NCBI GenBank assembly: GCA_018343915.1
Contig: JABRWF010000008.1
Location: 496,001 to 560,000 of the forward strand
Direction of reading: 5' to 3'
Length of the DNA stretch: 64,000 nt
Source of the DNA: Agroathelia rolfsii
Taxonomy: Eukaryota; Basidiomycota; Agaricomycetes; Amylocorticiales; Amylocorticiaceae
Each line of letters opens with the position of its first letter. Within the stretch, counting starts at the first letter, position 1. Below the pieces are notes generated by a model. That model had not been told where the DNA came from, searched no databases, and was given only the letters and a program-made list of their open reading frames with translations. Made by a program: the position numbers and the translations under genes. This document shows, in pieces, positions 1-11,530 of the stretch.

Positions 1-1489
1 CGCTCCTTACCACCTCTGCCGAGAGCAGTTCGCAACACCCTCTTTCAGCTACAATCCATCATGCCACCTCTGCAGGATTTCAGGAGTCTGTATATGACTT
101 TGAGCGTGATTATGATTACGCTATCCCGCCCCCTGGATCCCCACCTCGTCCCACCTCTCAGGCACTACCTAACAACTACGGCAACACGAATGGCGTCGTG
201 TCAACGTCGCCTGTGCGCACAACGTTCCCAAGGCGGCAATCGAGATGGATGTGGTTGACAAGACCTGCACTCTTCCGCCGAGCCATGGGCGCTATTCTGC
301 CTACGCATTATAGTCAGCTCCCAAACCAAGATGATGAAATTGATGAGCAGACTAGGAATAGGAGGATAGTGGGAGGCGGCATGGAGAATGATGGTGTTTT
401 CGCAAATGTTACCGCAAAACCCATCGGGAGCAGAGGTAGAACCGTAACTGGAGACGATGGTAGCATATACGTCGTCCCAGAGGAAACTCAGAGTGAGGCA
501 CCTCCGGTAAGTAATACATATACATTCCTTGACAACGACCCTTTGACATTCCAATATTGACTCTCTGTCACCCAGTCTTACAGTTCTGCCCAGGCGGATG
601 CCGTCCCTCCTTACTGGGACACAACCGTACACGCCCCAGGTCTAGATCCCTCTGATATCATCATTGACGACTTACCCGCTGGATCGCTATTTGTCTTTGG
701 CGTCAACATATTCATGTCCTTCTTCTTCCAATTCATTGGATTCCTCCTCACGTACCTGTTGCACACATCACATGCCGGTAAATACGGCTCCCGTGCTGGC
801 TTGGGTCTTACACTGGTCCAATACGGATTCTACTCGCGCCGAGTGGGCAACGGAACCCTATTGGATGATGAAAATCTTGGTGAGTCGGGGACCGGACAAG
901 AGGTTCTTTGGGGATTTGGGGCTGGGAACGGTGCCGCATCAATGGCCGATAAGGACACACTTCTCTCTACATCACCGACAGTTATGCCCACAAACACCAC
1001 CACGGATATCTTGCTACCCGAAGATGGATTTGATTCCAGGGACTGGGTCTCATTCTTTCTCATGACTATTGGTATGTTCACATTTCATAGGTCTTTGTGT
1101 TCTCCCATAGGGACTACCATTCTAAATCTTTCCCATTGCAAGGATGGTTCATGCTCCTCTCTTCCCTGCTCGGCTTCTTCCGTGTTAAAAGGTGGGAGAA
1201 GTCAATACGGGCAGCACGTGCTCCAGTATCACCGTCAGGCGAAGCTACTGGCTGGCAAGGGCGAATATCAGGTGTCCACAGGAACATCAGTAGCCTTCTG
1301 TCCAGGCGTACTGGCGGTGGTGATACTCTGCAGCCAACCCCAGAACAGCCCACTTCTACTCAGATGCCTCTAGAACATGGAAGACGCATGGTCGATGCCC
1401 AAGGTCGTGAAATCGTCATCCCTAGTCCTACAACTCTGGAAGACGCTAGGTTAACTAGAGAACTGCGTATTGCAGGAGTGGTTCTCTAG
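1..1489 (+). CDS. Bsd2/Ndfip-family membrane adaptor for Rsp5/NEDD4-type ubiquitin ligase (5' partial)
   Basis: The reading frame is already open at base 1, so the start lies outside the window. Exons are 1-506, 576-1071 and 1143-1489, with introns of 69 and 71 bp. Joining the first two exons creates A-P-P-S-Y, a PY motif of the kind bound by Rsp5 WW domains, soon followed by V-P-P-Y. Hydrophobic segments follow: one from GSLFVFGVNIF, one around AGLGLTLVQYG, and a last one across the third exon junction ending in LLGFFRVKRWEK. This order (acidic/PY N-terminus, then three membrane segments) is that of yeast Bsd2 and animal Ndfip1/2. Those proteins sit in Golgi/endosome membranes and recruit the ligase to transporters, including metal transporters. 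An Asn/Thr-rich lumenal loop separates the last two segments. Family assignment is firm; the cargo is unknown. Confidence 0.85.
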
Positions 1490-1900
1490 TGAGAACGTAA
1501 ACTACGACCTTTTTTTTTTTTTTTTTTTTAAAAAAATAAAATAAAATAAAATAAATACTTATGTTGACGGTATCTTGAGTAAAGCTTAGCAGGCTTGGGC
1601 ATTTTTTGATTCTGATTTCTTCAGAGAACGGACAATTAACTACGCTTCATCTTCCCTTCTTTTTCTTTTCTTTCTTCTACGGTGACTAAAAGATATCTAT
1701 TTGTCGCTTCTACTTTCTTGTACAATATAATAATAACGAAAACACATACATGCTACTGCTACACAGACTACTACGAACAAAGGCTTTGCTTTTATCTTAT
1801 CTCGAATGGGAGGCCGTGTGGTTTGTGTGCAGATTTGCACCGTCTATGACAGCAGAATAGAAGGTCATGATGGATTGGCGAAGACTTTAGAAGGGACAAG
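1490..1900. other. 3' flank with homopolymer and AAAAT repeats
   Basis: Just after the stop codon there is a T run of about 19 followed by an A-rich stretch of repeated AAAAT units (about 1511-1555). The rest is AT-rich UTR or intergenic DNA between two convergent genes. I see no gene. Confidence 0.6.
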
Positions 1901-2888
1901 TTACAGATATGAGCAAATGACAATGGACACATAACGATGGCGGACAGACCTAAGCTGTTCGCAATAATATTCCCTGATCTTCTTGTAATGCTCCAGGCGT
2001 TGTCGGCGATGGAGGATGGTAAGCATTGTTACTAATGCACCCATGGCTAGGTTGACGAGAGGGTATGAGCCGGATGCAAGGACTGAAGTGATATAATCAT
2101 ACGCTAACCTACAACGATAAATACTGAAGTCAAGCCATACTGCCATCCTGCAACAGCGATAGTCGTTCCTGGGGGGAGGGCACACCGGCCGTTAGAATCG
2201 CAGAAATTCTATTAATCATGAAAGAGTATAAATATTGCGTATGAGCATGTGGGGATTACCAAATTACCAGGCCACATTCCAAATCCGTTGTGCAAGCGCT
2301 CCGAAGCGATTTCTCCTCCGTGCACACATGAGCCTGGAGATCACAATACAATCCTGGCGCGAGACAGTTGTCACGAAGAATGTTGATTGAGCTCCGCTGA
2401 CCCGTGATGTCAATCACCGAGTAGGATGTGTTTTCTAAGATACATGGCTGGTACAACGTCGCGTTCTTATACTGACAGACCGAATTCAAGCAGATCGATT
2501 CGACAACATTAAGGCCGCTCAGGATGAGACCCACATCGGGTGACGGTGCGCATTGTTCGTCCCTCGCTAGCTCGCATGAACCGCCGACAGGCCTCCGGGG
2601 CTGGCATCCGTTTCCTTCGTCTGGGCAGAATGTACCTGGTGCACAGAGAGGCGGTGGCGTTTCAGTCGCATTGTATCCAAAAGCGTATAGGTCTCGTCGG
2701 CAAGTGCGTGGCACACACGTCCCGTTAGCTCCAGTGCAGTAGTCGTTGTCATTGCAATCAGAAAAGAACTTCTTCGTAAGTGAATCGATATGGTTTTGTG
2801 AGGAAGAACACAAACTGCCGGGAGGAAGTTTCCCAGCGAGTACACGAGGCAATAAAAGGATTGGAGCGATGAGGCAGAGGATGCGCAT
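1901..2888 (-). CDS. Cysteine-rich secreted or type I membrane protein, conserved fungal type
   Basis: The start at 2888 gives a clean signal peptide (MRILCLIAPILLLPRVLAG). An upstream in-frame ATG at 2951 would bury it. The ectodomain is Cys-rich with spaced motifs such as YCTGANGTCVPRTC, PPLCAPGTFCPDEGNGC, EQCAP, CLNSVCQY and DNCLAPGLYCD, and has several N-glycosylation sequons. The second exon encodes a single membrane helix (YPLVNLAMGALVTMLTIL), then a basic cytoplasmic tail (HRRQRLEHYKKIREYYCEQLR). The intron lies between about 2174 and 2262. Its acceptor (CCCCAG 20 nt after CTAAC) is clear, but two donors are possible, and a second small intron may exist at 2080-2145. A splice at the 3' end could give an alternative tail ending near 1796. 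I recall similar proteins in other mushrooms, but none with a known function. Confidence 0.7.
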
Positions 2889-3301
2889 GGTGATAATGTG
2901 TAAGGATCGTTCTGAATCGTGAGTAAGGGGGATTGGCATATTTGTATGCATGCTTGTTAGCCACCATGTCGAACTCGATCAAGTCAGCCACAAATTCGGG
3001 GCCAGCTTACGTTTTTTGATTATATTATTCGTTGCTTCGAATATCCTATCTGATCCTATTTTGGGGTGGTGAGATAGACAAACTGGGTCAAAAACCCAAG
3101 TAAGAAAAGTCCACGGTAAGAATGATGTAATTGCAGACAGCGTCTCTATCAGATCACATGAAAGAAATAAAGAGTCCAGGTGGCGAATCGCTCAGTACAT
3201 TACAAAAGCAAACAAAGAGGGTATAACGAGTAGAAACACAGCCCTAATCTGTATAAAGATAATGAGTAGAAATTTTATAAAATAATTGCTGGGTGCTTAC
3301 A
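2889..3301. promoter_or_regulatory. Upstream region of the Cys-rich protein gene and 3' flank of the Ypi1 gene
   Basis: This is non-coding sequence between two genes on the same strand. It should hold the promoter and 5' UTR of the gene starting at 2888. I see no distinct box. Confidence 0.4.
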
Positions 3302-3908
3302 TCATGCCTTTCTTTTTCCTTTATGCGAACCTGGCCCAGCCTCATAGGCATTTGGCTCATCATTATCCGAAAGCTCATGAATAATAGTACCTCCAGATGA
3401 GTCATTCGCCGCTGTGCTACCGGATGGTGTAGATGAGCCTCCATCAGCATCGTGGCTATGAGAGTGGTTGTGATGATGATGATGATGATGATGACGACGA
3501 CGATAACCAGCGGGACGCGCACGCCCATCGTCATCTGAGCTGTCCGAGATATCTGAGTCAGAATCCTCATCCGAAGACTCATCAAATCTCTTGGGTTTGT
3601 GGTAGATACAACATACTGCAGAGATAGTATAGATTAATACCGCATTTAGATGAACAAATTTGGGTGCAATACATACTTTTCGATGACTTCTTGCCACAGC
3701 CCTCGTTATCCACCACAGTCTCGTCCCATACAACCCTGCGTGAGTTCCTCCGTGGTGTAGCTCGTAGCCTGAGAGTACCGATGACGTTGTCCTCGTCACC
3801 AGATGTGGCCTCGCTTTCAGGTCGGGGCTGGGAATTCGTAATCGTTACGGTACGGGAGGCATCTCCAGGGGCAGATGTAGAAGGCGGATTTCTTGCAGCG
3901 AGAGACAT
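3302..3908 (-). CDS. YPI1: Protein phosphatase 1 inhibitor-3 / Ypi1 (PPP1R11 family)
   Basis: Exons are 3677-3908 and 3302-3615, with a 61-bp intron (donor GTATGT). The protein is about 181 residues. The joined core reads [38 protein letters not shown]. This is the hallmark of inhibitor-3: an RVxW PP1-docking motif, a Cys-rich [15 protein letters not shown] segment and then an acidic Ser-rich stretch. The family binds the PP1 catalytic subunit in the nucleus and controls its activity and localisation. The acidic patch (ESSDEDSDSDISDSSDDD) is followed by a run of eight His residues and further His-Ser repeats, encoded by an ATG/ATC-type triplet microsatellite. The C-terminus is basic (KGKRKA). 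Identification is firm. Confidence 0.92.
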
Positions 3909-4623
3909 TGTTATTATTGGAAAAAGCTAGGCGGAATGCTATGATTGTATAATACTAGTGAACTAGAAGTACGGATTCCAACTTGAAGGTAAGTCCAGCA
4001 GTCCAGCGAGCAGGTTTGGTAAGGAATGCAGCGGAAGCAAAGATTGACAAAATCGATAGTCACGTGGCTCGTTTTCAGGGCCGAGACTCGGATACATTCT
4101 CTACTAGTAGAAAGCTCTTTGTCCGTATCGCTACATGTAGTAAACCACCTGCATCTGCATTGAGTCCCGCCATTTCTCACGCAACTTCAGACCCCCCCCC
4201 CCCACCCCCCCAAAAAGGAGGTTATGTTTGTCATTCCATGTTATCTATGCGGATTCGGACGACCAACAATAACCGTAGTTGTGATGGCCTTCCGACTTGA
4301 ACTCTACCTTCTAGACCAAAGCCTCCAGTCACGCTTATAACTTTCTCTGATAAAAGGGCTGACCACATGCTTCAAATTCAAATTTCAAATTCAATGAAAC
4401 GGATCAAGCACTTGCATCTTCTCAGGAACGGCAAGGATTAATGTACCATGATATAGCACATCATGTTGTCAAAGACAGCATGCTACAGGTGTAATATTAG
4501 AAATATCAAAATGCAGTGAGACCGTCGTCCTGAAAGATGTATATATATTCGGTGATATTCAATGTCCATGATTTGCCCATCCGCGAAATCCACTGACATC
4601 TTAACCACTTAACAAACTCAATT
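3909..4623. other. Intergenic region with a poly-C tract
   Basis: Contains a C-rich homopolymer stretch (about 4193-4211) and AAATTC-type short repeats near 4372-4394. The reading frames present lack family signatures and codon structure. It probably contains the promoter of the small secreted protein gene that follows. Confidence 0.4.
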
Positions 4624-4971
4624 ATGCGTACCGCACTCTTGATTTGCCTTTTCTCTGCTGTTATCAGCATTAGAGCTGCTGAGGACTGGACCAAGCGTGA
4701 AGAAGTTGTTCCAGAATGTGTGCACCCCTCGCTCTACAGTATTGTATTGGCCGAGGATTCTTACATATCAGCTACTATAGTCATTCTCCGTACCGTGGCA
4801 GGACAAGAGTTAGTCCTCAAGGACATCGTTCCACGTGATGCGATTGCTCGATATGAAGATTGTTGTTCGATCTGCCATAACAATAACTGCGAATGCTGTG
4901 GAATGGCAAGCACAGTCAAATTTGATGGTGATATTCTAACGATCTCACAAAACACTTTCCAGTGCTGCTAA
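4624..4971 (+). CDS. Small secreted cysteine-rich protein (effector-like, unknown function)
   Basis: An intronless frame encodes 115 residues. It starts with a convincing signal peptide (MRTALLICLFSAVISIRAA) followed by an acidic/basic EDWTKREE stretch and possible KR processing site. The mature part has nine Cys, eight of them in the last third: CCSICHNNNCECC and a terminal QCC. The size, the secretion signal and the Cys clustering fit the broad class of fungal small secreted proteins, which includes candidate effectors. I recognise no domain. The odd Cys count leaves one unpaired or suggests a dimer. The gene stands alone between the Ypi1 and condensin genes. Confidence 0.6.
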   Translation: MRTALLICLFSAVISIRAAEDWTKREEVVPECVHPSLYSIVLAEDSYISATIVILRTVAGQELVLKDIVPRDAIARYEDCCSICHNNNCECCGMASTVKFDGDILTISQNTFQCC

Positions 4972-5667
4972 GCATGAAGGTCATGATGGTCGCAATACGC
5001 TGAGTTCGACCGCCATCACATTTGTAGCAAACAGTTTTAGGGGTGTCCTAATTGCTATTAGCATTTTATTCGACTATTCAATCATGTAGACAAAGAATTT
5101 GAGTAATAATTGAAATGGACGTGGTCGACTCATCTTATTGCATATCCACCTTCTAACTCATTCCATCGAGTATCAAAATGAAAAGAAAGCAAATTAATGC
5201 CCTCCTTCGAGGCCCCAGATAGTGTTGATTTGTACGCAGAATAAGCGAGTTTGAGTTCCCTGAGTTTTACGTCTTCTGGCAATTTTGTGTTGTTTGGGAA
5301 AGCGAAATAACTAATCAACCAAGTTGTCAATGATAACTTGGGAGGTCTATTTACAAATGGGTGTATTTTGTATCATACATGCTCCCTGCCAGTGCAGTAA
5401 TTTCGACATACCAGTCCCTCCTAGTATCGGTACCACCCAGAACATAACGCCTTACTCCGCCTCGCAGTCAAACACGAAATGGCTATATTATTTTTCTTGC
5501 CCTGAGGTTAATACTACGTCTACACAAAGGCTATACCCCATCGTTGCAATAGTACTGCAAAGTCACATTTCTTACATAGATTAAATACAGAGAAAATTGT
5601 GGTATAGATGGGAATAAACATATGATAACCTAAAGAGATAAACAAACAAAGACGAAAAACAAACAAC
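4972..5667. other. Intergenic region, no gene recognised
   Basis: AT-rich sequence between convergent genes. Short reading frames on both strands have no recognisable domain and no splice-supported extension. Confidence 0.45.
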
Positions 5668-8498
5668 TCAAGCGGCCCCGACTGCCACGCCTGGATCCTT
5701 TGACACCTGTAGAGGAATAAGAAAAGTGGAGGAGTCGATAAGGGTAAAGTGACGCACCTTTAAGTTCCAAATGTTTCCAATCGACCGCTCCAAGCCTTTC
5801 GGCACAGCATCGCCTCCGTTTTCCACAAGTGCGGCCTCTGTATTCGTAGAAATTTTGAGACCTTGCTCATTGGCCAGATGCAAAAGGCAAATGAAACAGA
5901 AGCTGGTGCTAATCTCCTCCATTTTCTCGCGTGGATAAGATTTCTGCAGATCCGTAATAACGGTCCCAAACGTGCGAGTATCACGTGTCTCCTCCGAAGC
6001 GCCGTCATCACCGGTGTTCTAACCAAGCATTAGTACGGGTGCGACAGAAGGAAAAGAGGGAGCGAACCATCTTATCATGAGAGTCCTCTGCCATCGACTT
6101 AATGTCCAGACCTTTCCAAATGTTCTCCTTCAGTTTGCGAACATCCACCCTTTTGGCGCGCTTGGCATAGTTGACAAATTCTGGTCGGACTCGGCGGCGC
6201 TGATCTTCTCCAGATGCTAATAGGTCATCAACAGCCTCACCGAGATCCATCGCACCCGACATAGGATCGTCGTCATCATCCGGAAGCCCGGATGCATCCT
6301 CGTAATCAGCATGGAAGAACTGAGTGTTGAAAGGAATATTGCCTAAGCCATGATTAATAAAACAAGAACAAGGTTATGAGATAATTGATATTTACCATCA
6401 TCATCATCTTCACCACCCTGTCGATCTGCCGCTTTATCCGCTGCAGCTTGTGCCCAGAAGTTTTCATCAACTTCACCATCGCCATTTTCATCGAAACTCG
6501 CATGCTTGCCGCGCATCCGTAGCTAGGGTAATCATTAGCTTTTTTTGGAGAATAAGCGAAATGTTAAACTCACCGAAAACTTCGGCTTGAGGAAAAGGGT
6601 AACGAGTTCCCGACTGGAGAAATGCATGTCGTTCGGCAGCTGGTGGTCGTCCTTCTCTACAGCTCTGTGGCCACGGCCATTGGATGCGGCAGCGGGGAGA
6701 TTGATGCTGGCACCGCGTCCAATAGGGGCGAAGAGCTCTTTACTCAAGGTTTTGAGATCCTTCTCGGCGGCCGTAACAAAGTCGACTTGGAAGTTCTTCT
6801 TCTCCTTCCTTGACTTTGGCATGTCCCCGCCTTCGACTACAAATTAGATGATTGTTTAGCGACCTACATTTCTCTAAAACAATGGGTATCCATACCTTTC
6901 TTCGGGAAAGTTCGTCGTAGTTTCCAATGTTCCGGGCCAGCCCAATTACGGAAAATATTCGAATCGAAGTAGTCAAGCATACCAGCCTCGCCATCTTTTT
7001 GCATTGTAACCACGAGTTCGCGGTTGTTTGTCGCCTTTCGGGGGTCGAAATCAACCAGAGGGCCAGGTCTATCATCTATGCCACCATCGTGATCTTCAGG
7101 CGGGAACCCGTCGTCCCCACCCGCGTAATCATCTACACCTCCTTGGTCACCCGAGAAAAAGTCTTGTACAGCAGGAGGTTCGTCAACAGGCATGTCGCCA
7201 TCTCCTCCAAAGTCAGGGGCGTCATCATGATCAGAGTCATCGTCTATTGGAGAATCATTTTGGGGGAGTGCAACGTCGGTAAAATCGAAAGCGTTCTTCT
7301 GGAACGAGAAATCGTGCAATGACCAAGTGATTTCCCTCCCTTCGAGTTCATCCAGGTCTCCAAGAAATTCCTCTGAAAAGTTGTATGGGTGATGAGACAA
7401 GCCTTAAATATTGATTGTGCAGAAATCCAACTCACGACGAAGGTTTCCTATATCGATTTCTTGCTCAGGTTCCTCGGATTCTTCCTCATCATCCGCACCC
7501 TTCGCTACAGAATCACTGGCATCAAAAATAACCCGTATGCCCCCTCCATCATCGATACTGGTTCCGAGATGGTTCATCAGCAAGCCCTGTGCACCACCCT
7601 CATCGAAGTCTGCGCAGGTTTTTCGGAAAAGCGGGTCCACATTGAAGTCCAGCTCAATTTCCTTTTTGGTGATTTGCTCTGGTTTGGCCAAAGTAGATTC
7701 AGATCTATGTGACTTTTTATGTTTACGTGGCTGAGAGGGGTCTTCAGGGGAGTCTCCATTTTCCGAGCCATCACCGTCCTCGTCCTCATTGTCGCCACCG
7801 GCTCGCTCGTTGGCAAGGTTGCTCAACAGTTTCCCAGTTTCCGTCCCTACACTGTCCACACGACTCGTCCAGATTTTGATGCATCCGTCTAATGTACAAG
7901 ATGCTCGCAAAAAGTCGATAGAGTTGTCTATGGTGTTACGCAAAAGGGACATGTCGTGGAAGTAGTCGATTAGGGCGAAATTCCATGAATTTGCGGCATT
8001 GATTTTCTGTTGTTCTCTAAGATAAATTCGATGTAGATGTAGAGAAATGCATACGTTGTCAGTCGCCATTTTCATCCATTCCTCAAAATTAGAGCTCATG
8101 ACATCAATGGGCACATTAATGGTCTCTGAGTTCTCAACAGCCGTGAGTTGAGTCCGTGCATCCTTGGGTTTGGCAATGACCCCACTTCTGCCTTGCTCTT
8201 CATTGGATGGATTGTCGAGGTCAGCGCCATCCGAAGGTGGAAAATCCGACGAAGGCTTCATGCTTTTTCTTCGAGACCTCTTCTCGGCAACGTCATCGTT
8301 CAGATTCTTGACTTGTTGGCGTTTATCAGCACGAGAGACGTCTCTGTTGTTCAAGTGAGATTCGCTAAGGCGTTTCTTAAACCCCTGCTGCCTGAAGGGC
8401 GTGGCGGGGTGAGCGTCTGCCAGTGAACCATCCTTGTAATCTTCATCCGTATCATCATCGTAGAAGGGCTGAGACTGAGTCACGGCTCGAGAAGGCAT
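5668..8498 (-). CDS. BRN1: Condensin complex kleisin subunit (CAP-H / Brn1 / Cnd2)
   Basis: Eight exons on the minus strand (8055-8498, 7436-8006, 6896-7372, 6574-6836, 6396-6522, 6068-6342, 5758-6018, 5668-5706) give 818 residues. All seven introns are 48-63 bp. The N-terminal signature NVPIDVMSSNFEEWMKMATDN / KINAANSWNFALIDYFHDMSLL and then SCTLDGCIKIWTSRVDSVGTETGKLLSNL is diagnostic of the CAP-H/barren family. This kleisin bridges the SMC2-SMC4 heads and recruits the HEAT-repeat subunits for mitotic chromosome compaction. The acidic middle (DDDSDHDD, GGDDG) and the C-terminal region (YAKRAKRVDVRKLKENIWKGL, then TSFCFICLLHLANEQGLKI) also match the family. The first intron (8007-8054) is 48 bp and stop-free, so its retention would insert 16 residues. 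Length and completeness argue for a working gene. Confidence 0.95.
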
Positions 8499-10310
8499 TT
8501 TGCAGATCAGGAGCAGTACTGTGTACAAAAGATGACGTATACAAGAGTAATCAAGTCCTTTCTATATGTACTGAGCCCCAGAGACTATTGGACAGATCCT
8601 AACTTTGAAACACGGGTAACTGAGACGCGTATTGAAACCACGCGGTCTCGTGATGTGACACTTGCGTGACAGAGCTATAACATGGAAAATGGAAAGTCGT
8701 GGATATCGATGCTCGGAGTTGTACTCAGCCTAAAACAGAAATAATAAATAATAATAAATAAACTAGGTGTACTCAACTTGAATGTACACAACGGAAACCA
8801 TTAAGTTAGTATTCCCGCCAGCTTTCTCGCTCTATGAGTCAACATGAACTTTCTAACCAGTGTCATCTAGCAAGCACCCGCACTTAACATGCCACTGGCG
8901 GTGGACGGTATAACTATCGTATAAGCAATCTGACAACTCTAAATGCTTCTACTTCAGCCCACTTGTAGTTACGAAGATGGCTCTTATCAAGTTGGGTTTT
9001 ATACTTGGCTAATACCTGCTGAGATATCGCAACAGCGATCAAAGATGTGCAGCGATGACAGGTTTCGGCGTGCGCATCTTATCTGAGTGTTTTGTATAAA
9101 TTATGTTTTGAATGTTCTGAATATTTGTGTTATTTACATAATCTGAGTTTTTCCCGCGCATATACTCATGCAATATTAGTATCTCCTATGTACTCGTCGT
9201 GTTTTTATGTTTACTTACATCGTGTGTTTTTTATGTTCCGATGTTTCTATGATAGTTTACTACCTTTGATAGGAACACTGTATATATATTGTAGTAGTTA
9301 CGACAAATCTGTTCTACGTTGCTTTGTGTGTATTACCTCCTACGGTGATATCTTCCCAATGAATTTAACGAATGCTTATGGCTATGCAGATATTTACTAG
9401 TATACTAATTGTTCCGATGGTCAACGGAGGATACTTCTGTTGTCCGAGTTCATGAACGTGAGACATCTAATCGTTATGATTTCGTCACCTCAGGCCCTGT
9501 GATCATCACAGCGGTTCTCCCCTATCTTTCAGCATCAATCATGTGAAGTTTCCCAACAGCTTCGTTCTATATAGTGTCAGCATACGAGAAAGGCTTACGC
9601 TACTCGTTATGTATCTGGTTTGCCACGTAATCTATCGGGTCGCAATCCAGATGACCCTCCACTTCATGTTGTCCGCTCTCGAGCGGACTGTAGGAAAAGT
9701 CTTTTACTCCGGGAATAGAAAAGGAATAACATCAAGTTGGCAATGGCCAATCATGCAAACTACTTAGAGTTATAATGCGCAAAACACATGCTTCATGTCA
9801 ACTTCCTGAATCACTTGGTCGTTGCATCATTCTCAATTCCAAAGAATAATACTCTCGAATTCAACACCGTATGAGGCTGTATTCTGTGTCTACCAACATC
9901 CAGCTAATTTCTTCGTTTGAATATAAATGCATCTTCTTGTGTAACATCCTAGAAGGCTAGATCTCACAGGCCGTAATGTAGGCTGGACGTCTAGGCTTTT
10001 ATGATAAGCAGTCAACAATCTGAATAAACAACAGTCTATACCCCGAAGAGCGTTCTGCTTGCCGACTTGTACATAGTTAACCATAGTGAAGCTGTCTCAG
10101 TTCAGTTCTCTGGATCTACCTGACGTGGATGCTTATTGCTACTTCTCTGCTTGTCTTGGCGCCACTTGACTTGCCCTTTCTGAGTCCATTCTGGTGGGCA
10201 TCGAAATTGCAGTAGACCCCAGACCGCTGTAACCGTTGATTGTATTGCTCCATGAAACATAAATATCAGGTATGGGACCGTTAACTACTGCCAGTGTCAC
10301 CATAGGCAAA
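8499..10310. other. Gene-poor region upstream of condensin gene
   Basis: Holds the condensin promoter and then AT-rich, stop-filled sequence. No gene is recognised. A short palindromic block at about 9651-9700 recurs upstream of the rhamnogalacturonan hydrolase pseudogene and is listed separately. Confidence 0.45.
9651..9700. promoter_or_regulatory. Copy A of a duplicated palindromic block (GTCCGCTC-N2-GAGCGGAC)
   Basis: This roughly 50-bp block begins CGCAATCCA, contains ATGACCCT and ends in an 8-bp inverted repeat with a 2-bp centre, GTCCGCTCTCGAGCGGAC. The same block occurs at 12849-12898. Embedded CCG-N8-CGG resembles inverted-triplet sites of Zn2Cys6 regulators. That role is inference only. 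Confidence 0.4.
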
Positions 10311-11530
10311 ATGCATCTTTCTTTCATGGTAGCCTTAGTATCTGCTTTCAGTGCAATAGCTGCTCCGATTACTAGCATACTGAATACTCCATCTGTGCTA
10401 GCGGGAAATTCTACCGTCTATAATGCGTGAGACACCTGCGAAATTAAAATCGTAATCATGTCAGTTAATGGTTGATAACTCAGGACTACCTTAGAGTCTA
10501 GAGGATGAAGTAACGGTTTTTGTGCATCTCTCAAGCTCATTAATGGCACTGCTTGTATCGATACAGCTAATAACGGCGCAACCACCGGCAGCTCCGTGGC
10601 TGATGGTCAGTTCAACAATATACCCAGCAGCAAGTTGCTACAGGGAAGCGTACATTTGCTATGTTGTAACTTGAAACCAATGATCAGAGGGTATACCACT
10701 TTAACATTCCTGGTTCATTACTGCTCCTATCCTAATTCGCACCGTTAATGGGCGACCTATCTATAAATCGCGCACCATCCTCAATAGGTGCTAATCTCAC
10801 CCGAATGACGATTGTCATTTGAGCTGTTGGTGGAGAATGCGTATTGATTATCCCCCTCAGCTAAAGGATGTTCTTTTCAAATGAAACATTAAATGATACG
10901 CTAGGTCCCTGGGCTACAAGTAGTTCCATGTTCATTAAAAATCAATGCCTTGATAATTCAACGACAAATTACAGAAACCATTCACGTGGGCCAAACAGTG
11001 CATACACATGTACTGGATTTGCGCAATGCCTGTTAGAATATGTGATCCATGTGCTGGGTCACATGATTCTGTCCTTATATTTATGGTAGTTTACATTTTT
11101 GTTTACTATCCATTTGACTACGTACAACGATGTACAAGTAGACAAGCGGAATACAATACTTTGTGTCGACCGCTGCTCATCGTCGTCGCTCGTCGTATTT
11201 TAACAATGCCTCCGTCACATATGTCACACAGATTGGAGAAGCTTGGCAACTGAATAGATCTCCGGATGATTATACTCGTATGTGGACTCTAGATAAAGCT
11301 ATAGGATTAGCTCCAACGCACTGACTATCATATGCTTAGACCTAAATGCAAATGGTACCGCCGTATTTGGAAGGTTTAAATTATTGTCGTTCATGAGTCT
11401 TCCGAATGTAACTGATGAACACCCTAGAATGGTTGCCAACCTTATAGACTGGATTTTCCCAAAAAAGCTGCCTGTTCTCTCAGATCCGCCTTTGGCATAT
11501 AATATCACCCACGGAACCCCCTCCTACTAG
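10311..11530 (+). pseudogene. Broken gene for an unidentified secreted protein
   Basis: An ATG at 10311 opens a good signal peptide (MHLSFMVALVSAFSAIAAP). After a plausible 56-bp intron (10428-10483) the frame continues but meets a TGA at 10506-10508, then reads on as SNGFCASLKLINGTACIDTANNGATTGSS and beyond. Further protein-like blocks follow in other frames: SNETLNDTLGPWATSSSMF near 10873, NASVTYVTQIGEAWQLNRS near 11206, and FMSLPNVTDEHPRMVANLID up to a stop at 11530. The blocks have sequons and even hydrophobicity like a secreted enzyme, but they are separated by stops and frame changes. I do not recognise the family. It is most simply an eroded secreted-protein gene of about 350-400 residues. 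Confidence 0.45.

Noticed and set aside
3983..4300. 105-codon frame on the plus strand
   Set aside because: It runs through a poly-C tract and has no domain or splice support; likely chance.
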